Assembly (NCBI GenBank): GCA_904502165.1
Contig: CAJGDB010000009.1
Coordinates: 1-38,803 of the forward strand
Direction of reading: 5' to 3'
DNA from: an uncultured Akkermansia sp.
GTDB lineage: Bacteria; Verrucomicrobiota; Verrucomicrobiia; Verrucomicrobiales; Akkermansiaceae
Length of the DNA stretch: 38,803 nt
Below, piece after piece: positions 32,561 through 38,803 of this stretch (position 1 is the first letter of the stretch; each line of letters starts with the position of its first letter). Both the position numbers and the translations under genes were made by a program. The notes below the pieces were generated by a model that saw only the letters and a list, made by a program, of their open reading frames with translations, ran no database searches and was not told where the DNA came from.

Positions 32561-33424
32561 CTACACCTGCCAGATTCCCCCGCGCTGCAAGGCTTCATGC
32601 AAGGATTCAAGCACTTGCCGGGGGGTATACCCCGCCTCCCGGAGAGAAGCAATGGAACGGGCACCATCACGCTTCGCCAGGCGTTTGCCTGCATTATCCC
32701 TCAGCAGCGCATGGTGGCAGTACTGCGGCACAGGCAGCCCCAGAACGGCTTGCAAAGCCCGGTGGATATGGGTTGATTCAAACAAATCCTCACCCCGGGT
32801 GACATGGGTCACCCCCTGTGCAGCGTCGTCGATGACAACAGCTAGATGATAACTGGCCGGAAAATCCTTGCGCGCCAGAACCACATCACCATAAGCCACC
32901 GGCTCGCAGCGCTGGGTTCCCCGGTGCATGTCGTGCCAGAGCGGGCAACCAACCAAATCCTGCACGCGCTGCATATCCAGACGCCAGCTGTGGGGGAGCC
33001 CAGCCTGAAGCTTCTCTTCCACCACATCCGGCGGCAGGCAGCGACACGTGCCGGGATAGAGATAGCCCAGCGTTGCATGAGGAGCCCGCCCCATTTCGGC
33101 CAGCTGATTCCGGATTTCCGTGCGCGTGCAGAAGCAGGGATACAACAGGCCCATGCTCCGCAACAGCCCGAGCACCCGGCGGTACTCATCGAAGCGGCGG
33201 GTCTGCACCATGACCTCGCCGTCAAAGGAAAGCCCCAGCCACCGCAAATCCTCATACATGAGCTGAAGAAAGGCAGGATTCTGCGCCCGTTGGTCAATAT
33301 CTTCCACCCGCAGCAGGCATTGCCCGGCATGGGCATCTGCCAGGCGGCGAGCCTGCAGGGCAGCCAGCAGATGCCCCACATGCATGGGGCCGCTGGGGCT
33401 GGGAGCAAAGCGTGTTGTGACCAT
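32561..33424 (-). CDS. gluQ: Glutamyl-Q tRNA(Asp) synthetase
   Basis: Truncated glutamyl-tRNA synthetase paralogue that glutamylates queuosine in tRNA-Asp. From ATG 33424 it has 287 residues, the typical GluQ-RS length, with only the catalytic domain and no anticodon-binding domain. Class I signatures are present: RFAPSPSGPMHVGHL (HIGH-type HVGH) and KRLAKRDGA (KMSKS-type). The zinc-binding set Cys-x-Cys ... Tyr-x3-Cys is visible as YPCFCTRTE and GYLYPGTC. The frame extends upstream to 33583, but the extra residues do not match the family and overlap a hairpin. Convergent with the sigma gene, stops 4 nt apart. Confidence 0.92.
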   Translation of the reverse strand: MVTTRFAPSPSGPMHVGHLLAALQARRLADAHAGQCLLRVEDIDQRAQNPAFLQLMYEDLRWLGLSFDGEVMVQTRRFDEYRRVLGLLRSMGLLYPCFCTRTEIRNQLAEMGRAPHATLGYLYPGTCRCLPPDVVEEKLQAGLPHSWRLDMQRVQDLVGCPLWHDMHRGTQRCEPVAYGDVVLARKDFPASYHLAVVIDDAAQGVTHVTRGEDLFESTHIHRALQAVLGLPVPQYCHHALLRDNAGKRLAKRDGARSIASLREAGYTPRQVLESLHEALQRGGIWQV

Positions 33425-33504
33425 CTGTTTCTGATTCCGGCTATAAGCCCCCGGGCGGCAAAGCCACGCGGGGGCTGAAATGATGCTTGGAAAGGACGCG
33501 TAGC

Positions 33505-35496
33505 TTAGAACTTCGCTTTCAGAATAATCTCCGTTACGCGCCTGGCCCCTTCCCCAGCCATGGTGGAACGCGGATACAGGCACTGGGCACGGTAGTAGTT
33601 GGAAAGCGCAGAACCATATTCGCGGCTGGCTTCACTACGCTTAGCCTTATCCAGCGCCTGCGTGAATTCGTGGGCCCCCTGGGCATAGCGGTTCAGAGCA
33701 TCGCGATACTTGGGGTCTTCCTTGTAGCGGGCATCCTGCTCGCCACGCTCCAGCAGCATTTCGTATGCCATGCACGGGCCCATCACCACGTCCTGCTGGG
33801 CTGCGACATCGAGCTGGGCAAGCATGCCGTCAATCGTGCCAATCAGCGTAATGGCCTCCTTGTACTGCTGCTTGAGCTCAGGGTCAATCGCCACCACTTC
33901 GAATTTATCCTGTTCGTTATAGATAGTGCGGTATTCCTTGCGCCCGATCAGCGTCCGGAATTCATCGCGCACAGGGTCCTGGTTGTCAATCTTCTCCAAC
34001 TCTGCACGGCCCTTGGCAATGTTCGGATTCTTCGGCCAGATCTTACCAGCTTCCATAATCTCGGCATTGAAAGTGGCATCATCACCCGCCTTGAGAGCCT
34101 TGGCGGCATTACGCAGGTGCATATCACTCTGCGCCTTTCTGCCGGCACAATAGCTGGTGAGCATCGAATCGTCAAAATCCGGGTCGAGCGCCTTCATCTT
34201 CGAGGCAATTTCCTCCAGCGCACCATAATCGCGCGCATTCAATGCCGGGAGAGCCTTCTTACGCAGCGTCCAGTATTCGGAAATACGGCGGCGGCCCTCT
34301 ACCGGGAAAGTCTGCACACTCTCCATGTATTCACCCACAGCAACGGCCTGGATGAGACTGTTTGTGGCTTCGCCCAGCTTGTTCTGCGCCAGCATGTTTG
34401 CCACTGCTTCCATATTCTGGTCCACATCACGGCGCATGTTGGATGCCATGGTTGCCATTGTGCCGATGGTGGGGGGCAGACCCACACCGCCCTCAAACAT
34501 CTGGGCGGCCTGGGACTCACTGTCCAGCTTCAGCGTGGTATCACCATCGCTGAAGATATGGCGGTAGGTATGAGCGCCAATCAGGGCATGATTATAGCGG
34601 CGCTGCATGAGCATGGATACAATCGTGCTCTGGAAATTGATTTTTGCCAGCTCAAGAGCGGCCACGTTTTCAGCGGCATTCTTGATGCCGGCCGCCTCCA
34701 GCGTGCTGATTTTCTTGGTATTGTGGGCAATGGTGAATGTGTTTGACACAGCAGGTGTGCCACCGCCGCCATTCTTTGCACCGGCAATGTTGTTAGCCTT
34801 CTGCACGCGGTTGGTATTGCGGGAGGTCAGCAGGTTGGTCTTCAGCACCAATTTGTCAATTTCCTCCTGCATTTTCTCGTTCTTGCGGTTGCGGGCGCGG
34901 TTGGCGTACTGCGCGGCAAGAGCACTTGCCATGGCACTGGCCAGCGAACCGGATTGACCGCCATCACCCACGTAATCATTGAGCTCATACAGACCGTTGG
35001 CAATTTCCACCAGGTTCTGACTACCGACCTCACGACGCGAACGGGCGGATTTCTGGGTCAATTTCAAAACAGAACGCATCTTCTTGCGGTACCTCCGGGC
35101 TTCGGAGCTGTCATCCGGGTTCTGCAGCAGGTATTTCTCAAAGCGTGCACGCACCACGGCATTGTTACCCACATCGAACTTGGCACCATTGTAGCTCATT
35201 GTGTCGCCAGAGGGGTCAAGCAGGGGCATCTCCATACCCAGCAGCTGGGGATTGGGAGTCTCGCCGCTGTTGGGGTCCACGTAGGATTTACCCACGTTGG
35301 GCACATGCTCCATCTGCCCGGTCTGCGGCTGGTTCATCTGCATCATGGGCTGCTGGGCGCTCCCGGCCTGGCGCTGCACATCTGCCGCAGAGAATCCGGG
35401 TTTCTTGGCAGAACCAAGCCCCTGGGCAGAAGCCGGTGCAAGAGTCATCACGCCGCATACCAGCGGCAGGAGAGATATATAGGAAAATGATTTCAT
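33505..35496 (-). CDS. Large secreted protein, helical and Gln/Asn-rich N terminus, unknown function
   Basis: A 663-residue protein with a signal peptide ending APASA-QG. Residues 40-70 are rich in Gln and Met (QQPMMQMNQPQ). Residues 180-260 include a basic coiled-coil-like stretch (RARNRKNEKMQEEIDK). The second half is helical, with TPR-like pairs; the last one (EYGSALSNYYRAQCLYPRS) is the clearest. I recognise no enzyme motif. It starts 4 nt after the OB-like protein and belongs to the ABC transporter cluster, so it may be its periplasmic or exported partner. A start at 35526 is open but lacks the signal peptide context. Confidence 0.65.
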   Translation of the reverse strand: MKSFSYISLLPLVCGVMTLAPASAQGLGSAKKPGFSAADVQRQAGSAQQPMMQMNQPQTGQMEHVPNVGKSYVDPNSGETPNPQLLGMEMPLLDPSGDTMSYNGAKFDVGNNAVVRARFEKYLLQNPDDSSEARRYRKKMRSVLKLTQKSARSRREVGSQNLVEIANGLYELNDYVGDGGQSGSLASAMASALAAQYANRARNRKNEKMQEEIDKLVLKTNLLTSRNTNRVQKANNIAGAKNGGGGTPAVSNTFTIAHNTKKISTLEAAGIKNAAENVAALELAKINFQSTIVSMLMQRRYNHALIGAHTYRHIFSDGDTTLKLDSESQAAQMFEGGVGLPPTIGTMATMASNMRRDVDQNMEAVANMLAQNKLGEATNSLIQAVAVGEYMESVQTFPVEGRRRISEYWTLRKKALPALNARDYGALEEIASKMKALDPDFDDSMLTSYCAGRKAQSDMHLRNAAKALKAGDDATFNAEIMEAGKIWPKNPNIAKGRAELEKIDNQDPVRDEFRTLIGRKEYRTIYNEQDKFEVVAIDPELKQQYKEAITLIGTIDGMLAQLDVAAQQDVVMGPCMAYEMLLERGEQDARYKEDPKYRDALNRYAQGAHEFTQALDKAKRSEASREYGSALSNYYRAQCLYPRSTMAGEGARRVTEIILKAKF

Positions 35497-35500
35497 GGCT

Positions 35501-35941
35501 TTACTCGGTTTCCACTTTTTCAACAATCATTACACCCTTGACCTCATGGCCACCATCATCCTGACCATTGCGGCAGGCCACATGAAAGACGAAGGTATCA
35601 CCACGGGTCAGGTTCACGCGCCCCGTCACACCGCTGCGAACCAGCAGAGGCAGTCTTTCCTGCTTGTTATTGGGCAGGGAGACGGCCACCAGGCGGTCAT
35701 TACCCAGGGTTTCGATATTCTCCACACGGGCAGAAAGGCGGTAGGTATTACCGGTGAGGCGAGAGGCATCCTGCCGGTAATCCGCAATGCTGAAGCGGGA
35801 ATCAGCCGTTTCCTTCTGCTCCTCAGAAGGCTTCATGACCATAGCGGCTCCGATGGCCAGGGCCAGAACCGCACCACCGCCACCCAGTACGAGCGGCAGC
35901 TGTGATTTCTTGTTTTTGGAAGAGCGACGTTTTCTTGCCAT
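35501..35941 (-). CDS. Single-pass membrane protein with OB-fold-like extracytoplasmic domain
   Basis: A 146-residue protein. Basic N terminus (ARKRRSSKNKK), one transmembrane helix (about 16-37), then about 90 residues whose strand pattern (TGNTYRLSARVENIETLGNDR, with later GRVNLTRGDTFVFHVACR read as strands) resembles a small OB-fold (tRNA_anti-like) domain. Topology places this domain in the periplasm. It lies between the ABC transporter (17 nt upstream) and the large secreted protein (4 nt downstream), which indicates one transcript and a joint role. Fold assignment is tentative. Confidence 0.65.
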   Translation of the reverse strand: MARKRRSSKNKKSQLPLVLGGGGAVLALAIGAAMVMKPSEEQKETADSRFSIADYRQDASRLTGNTYRLSARVENIETLGNDRLVAVSLPNNKQERLPLLVRSGVTGRVNLTRGDTFVFHVACRNGQDDGGHEVKGVMIVEKVETE

Positions 35942-35958
35942 AATGTTTCAGTTGTAAA

Positions 35959-37689
35959 TTATTCCCAGCGTGTGCGACGCACGCCGATATAGGTGAGGAT
36001 GATACCGAATACCACATGCCCCAGCAACACAGCCAGACACGGGATACGGCTTGCAAAAGAAGTCTGCACAATGCTGTTCACCGCCTTGAGCACCTCCGAA
36101 TCCAGGCCGCCATTCACGCTGCCGCTCCATGCCCAGTAGGCAGAAATGAAGGGCTGGGTAAAAGTTTCCACAAAGTCCGGCAGAGCCAGCACCGCACCGG
36201 AAAGCGGCAGCTGGAAGCCCACCAGATAAATGCTCAGCAGAGATGCCTGATCCGGGGTCTTGCAGTTGGCAGATATACCCAGGCACATGGTTGTCATTGC
36301 GGCATTTGCCAGCAGCAGGAAGATGAGGTGGTTCATGATATCCCCGCGCAGCGGCCAGCAGTACTGCACAAAGGCAAACATCCAGATACTCTGAATGAGC
36401 ACCAGCACACTCAGGAACACAATCTTGGAAGCCAGATAGGCGGCAGGGCTTGTACCGGCAAACTTCTCCTTCTCCATGATGAGGCGCTCACCGGCCACTT
36501 CTCGTGAGGAATTGTTGGAGCCCATAAGCCCCAGCAGAATCACCTGGAACATGATGATACCCGAAACCGCCGATCCCACACGGGCGCGAACTTCTGCCTG
36601 CTCCTGCTGAGCCTGCACTTCTGCCGCCAGGTCTGCCCCCATGCTGTCCGTAAGCTGCAGAAGCTGCTCCTGCCCTTTACTGGAGAAGAGCGCAACCAGA
36701 ATCGGGAACACCACAATCATGGCCACCTGCAGCCAGAGCTGCATGCGATCGCGGAACAGAATGGTAAACCGGCGCTTGAGCAAGGTGGTGAACTGCGCCA
36801 TGAAGGAAGGCTGGGGTACTTCCTCCTCTTCCCCGCCCCGGGGATTCGGCAGTGGCGGCTGCAACCCAGCCGCAGAGAACTTGGCCAGATGCTTGCGTTC
36901 CAGGCGCTGGTAGTAATCCACCCTGTGCTTCAGCCAGCTCTGGCGCCATTCATCGGGCTCGCGCATGGCCAGTTTCGGGTACACATTCTCAAAATCCTGC
37001 TCGCCAAAGTAATGCACCATGGTTTCAGGCGAGCCGTGGTAAGCCAGATTGCCGCGCACCATCACAATGATGCTGTCGTACAACTCCATCTGGGCCAGGC
37101 TGTGCGTTACCGAAATGACAATACGGCCGTCCTTCATGCTCAACTGGTGCAACAGCTGCACAATTTCGCGCTCGGAACGGGGGTCCAGACCACTCGTCAC
37201 CTCATCGCAAAGCAGAATACGGGGACTGCTCACCAGCTCCATAGCCAGCGCCAGGCGGCGCTTCTGGCCACCCGAAAGCAACTTCACCGGGCGGTCGGCA
37301 ATCTCGCTCAATCCGGTTTCCTGCAGAACATTGTCAATAATTTCATCCAATTCCTCATCATCGGCATCCACACGCAGGCGCGCCGAGCTCTCCACATTCT
37401 CATCCACCGTCAGTTCTTCATAAGCAATACTGAACTGCGGCACATAACCTATTTCATACGGCTCAAAATCACCATCTTCCGCCAGGTCCCGTCCCTCCCA
37501 GAAGAATGTGCCGGAGGTCGTTTCCTTAATGCCGGCAACGGCCTTCAGAAGTGTGGTCTTACCACAGCCGGAAGGGCCCACAATAGCCGTGAAATGGCCG
37601 CGCGGAATGCAGAAATTCACATCGCTGAGCAGAAACAAGCTCTCCCCGTCATTATCAACCTCTAAACAGATATTACGTGCCTCCAGCAT
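35959..37689 (-). CDS. ABCG-like half-transporter (ATPase fused to ABC-2 permease)
   Basis: A 576-residue protein. The N-terminal ATPase (1-235) has Walker A GPSGCGKTTLLKAV, signature LSGGQKRRLALAMEL, Walker B ILLCDEVTSGLD and H-loop SVTHS. The C-terminal ABC-2 permease (about 310-576) has six helices. Between the first two helices an extracytoplasmic stretch rich in Gln and Glu (AAEVQAQQEQAEVRAR) is longer than usual. The ATPase-first order is that of the ABCG/White family, so it should act as a homodimeric exporter. First gene of the three-gene minus-strand cluster, immediately behind a perfect palindrome. Cargo unknown. Confidence 0.88.
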   Translation of the reverse strand: MLEARNICLEVDNDGESLFLLSDVNFCIPRGHFTAIVGPSGCGKTTLLKAVAGIKETTSGTFFWEGRDLAEDGDFEPYEIGYVPQFSIAYEELTVDENVESSARLRVDADDEELDEIIDNVLQETGLSEIADRPVKLLSGGQKRRLALAMELVSSPRILLCDEVTSGLDPRSEREIVQLLHQLSMKDGRIVISVTHSLAQMELYDSIIVMVRGNLAYHGSPETMVHYFGEQDFENVYPKLAMREPDEWRQSWLKHRVDYYQRLERKHLAKFSAAGLQPPLPNPRGGEEEEVPQPSFMAQFTTLLKRRFTILFRDRMQLWLQVAMIVVFPILVALFSSKGQEQLLQLTDSMGADLAAEVQAQQEQAEVRARVGSAVSGIIMFQVILLGLMGSNNSSREVAGERLIMEKEKFAGTSPAAYLASKIVFLSVLVLIQSIWMFAFVQYCWPLRGDIMNHLIFLLLANAAMTTMCLGISANCKTPDQASLLSIYLVGFQLPLSGAVLALPDFVETFTQPFISAYWAWSGSVNGGLDSEVLKAVNSIVQTSFASRIPCLAVLLGHVVFGIILTYIGVRRTRWE

Positions 37690-37690
37690 G

Positions 37691-37726
37691 ATTATTATGG
37701 TAACTGTTTTAGTTTACCATAATAAT
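37691..37726. promoter_or_regulatory. Perfect 13-bp inverted repeat before the ABC transporter gene
   Basis: ATTATTATGGTAA (37691-37703) and its exact complement (37714-37726) flank a 10-bp centre. The dyad begins 1 nt upstream of the transporter ATG (37689). It has no U-tract, and no gene runs into it, so an operator is likelier than a terminator. A weak promoter TTGCAA / TAAACT on the minus strand overlaps it. Confidence 0.5.
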
Positions 37727-37826
37727 CCAGCCGTTGCAAGCCCCCAGATACCACATTTACGCTTTTTACGCGCAGCGAGTTTGGTTTCTGTGGCATACCC
37801 CGACGGGCAGCCGGAGCAAGGATTCC

Positions 37827-38798
37827 TTACGAAGACTTCTTATCAGGCAGCAGGCGGGTCAGAATATCGTGCAGCTGCTCATTGCCATAGCACCCCGCCC
37901 CGCGCAACTGGGCAGACTGTTCCTTCAGCGGCGGAGTCAGGGCGGCATACATTTTCTTCAACTCCACAAGGGCCTCAGCTACACCTTCCGGGTCATCATC
38001 GCAGTACAGATGCATGCGCTGCGTGAGCGATTGATACCGTGCACTGATACTCAGCAATTCCGCAGGCACAGGCTCAGCGGTTCCGGCATCCTTCACACCG
38101 GCCAGCAAGCGGCCCACGCGCAGCATCAGCTCACGCTGCTCAGCCGTTGCCAGGCGTATCTGTTCGGCAGAGTCTGCATGCTTCTGGGTCTCGTCACTAA
38201 ACCCGAGCTTGAGATACGAATGCAGCTCCGGCGTGTCTGACACACCCGGCAGCAACCTGACGCGATGATACAGCTCCAAATGCCGTTCCTGCTGCTCAAG
38301 AGTAATAAAGCGGAAATGACTGACAAGCCCCGTAAAGCCATCCACATCACAGAACCGCAGGTTCTTTTCGTCCAGGTGGGCCTGCAGAGCCACCCGGAGC
38401 GCATCTATATCCTTCCGTGCGTCCTGATTCTGAGTGGTCAGCCGGGCAAGGGCCTCCACACGCTCAGCCGAAGTTCCAAGCAACTCAAGCGCCTGCACCC
38501 GCTTGTACAACGCCTCATTATAAGCTACAGATTTTTCCAGAATATCGCGCAGCGCCGCATGCTCCACCGATTCATCCTTCACCGGCAGAGTCTCATCAGG
38601 CCGGGAAGGCAACGCAACATGCCGCTTCCGCCTCTGCCCCCACACCGCACCGGCCGCACCTGCAAGCAACAAGCCCGCCACAATCCCTGCTACACTTTTT
38701 CCTTTCATCGTGAATTCTGCGGCAGCACCCTGCCTTATCGCATAGTCTAGCGCATCCTCCACCGCAGCGTCAAGTTCATTTCCTGCTAGCTCTGTCAT
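37827..38798 (-). CDS. Membrane-anchored coiled-coil protein, unknown function
   Basis: A 323-residue protein. A 30-residue N-terminal amphipathic segment is followed by one transmembrane helix (about 33-52), a basic stop (QRRKRH), then a helical, charged region (75-300) with coiled-coil and TPR-like character. No catalytic motif was seen. An internal ATG at residue 31 (MKGKSVAG) would remove the N-terminal segment and is a possible start. Only 5 nt of upstream sequence remain in the window, so the promoter and any operon partner are not visible. Downstream, 137 nt separate it from the ABC transporter. Confidence 0.65.
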   Translation of the reverse strand: MTELAGNELDAAVEDALDYAIRQGAAAEFTMKGKSVAGIVAGLLLAGAAGAVWGQRRKRHVALPSRPDETLPVKDESVEHAALRDILEKSVAYNEALYKRVQALELLGTSAERVEALARLTTQNQDARKDIDALRVALQAHLDEKNLRFCDVDGFTGLVSHFRFITLEQQERHLELYHRVRLLPGVSDTPELHSYLKLGFSDETQKHADSAEQIRLATAEQRELMLRVGRLLAGVKDAGTAEPVPAELLSISARYQSLTQRMHLYCDDDPEGVAEALVELKKMYAALTPPLKEQSAQLRGAGCYGNEQLHDILTRLLPDKKSS

Positions 38799-38803
38799 TG
38801 TTC

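Noticed and set aside
33446..33476. AGCCCCCG / CGGGGGCT hairpin between the secreted protein gene and gluQ
   Set aside because: On the minus strand no U-tract follows; it may weaken read-through but cannot be called a terminator.
33487..34746. 419-codon open frame on the plus strand
   Set aside because: Antisense to the large secreted protein gene, which has a signal peptide and sits in an operon with tight spacing.

Overview
The window reads as a stretch of a moderately GC-rich chromosome (about 57-60% GC over most of it) from a Gram-negative, probably fermentative, host-associated bacterium. I favour a member of the Verrucomicrobiota close to Akkermansia. The reasons are a GH18 glycosidase with a sialidase-type N-terminal domain, an orphan secretin-N-like protein, a multiheme cytochrome fused to HEAT and TPR repeats, pyruvate formate-lyase, Sel1 and TPR proteins, and the near absence of Shine-Dalgarno sequences. 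The phylum call is an inference from gene style; no marker gene in the window settles it.

Layout. 1-860 (minus): truncated, AT-richer HTH/ImmA-type metalloprotease regulator with a perfect palindrome over its promoter. 898-1237: gene-free, with a strong hairpin. 1238-4847 (minus): a five-gene arsenic operon transcribed arsC, arsR, thioredoxin-ArsF fusion, arsG, arsP-like permease, aimed at inorganic arsenate and aromatic organoarsenicals. It has lower GC and ends at tRNA-Val(UAC), 4964-5035. 5165-7975 (plus): secreted eight-heme cytochrome and a membrane protein. 8049-9890 (minus): HtpG. 10078-11891 (plus): ketopantoate reductase and a TPR-like protein. 11898-12821 (minus): XerC/D recombinase. 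13025-17449 (plus): small membrane protein, then a compact run of coiled-coil lipoprotein, RlmD-like rRNA methyltransferase, DtxR/MntR repressor, rhomboid protease and HAD phosphatase. 17471-22223 (minus): zinc-ribbon Ser/Thr kinase, ROK-like sugar kinase, alanine racemase. 22389-25807 (plus): Sel1 protein, patatin-like lipase, GH18 enzyme. 25861-26826 (minus): orphan secretin-N-like protein. 26950-32556 (plus): M3 peptidase, pyruvate formate-lyase, ECF-type sigma factor. 32561-38798 (minus): GluQ-RS, a three-gene cluster of ABCG-like transporter, OB-fold-like membrane protein and large secreted protein, and a membrane-anchored coiled-coil protein.

The most general signal is in the promoters. 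Nine genes have a recognisable sigma70 -35/-10 pair whose -10 box ends only 6-10 nt before the start codon, so transcription should begin on or within a few bases of the start codon. This predicts that leaderless mRNAs are common in this genome, and it fixes several start codons, including GTG starts at 860, 5165, 12821 and 31894. No CRISPR array, insertion sequence, complete prophage or replication origin was seen.
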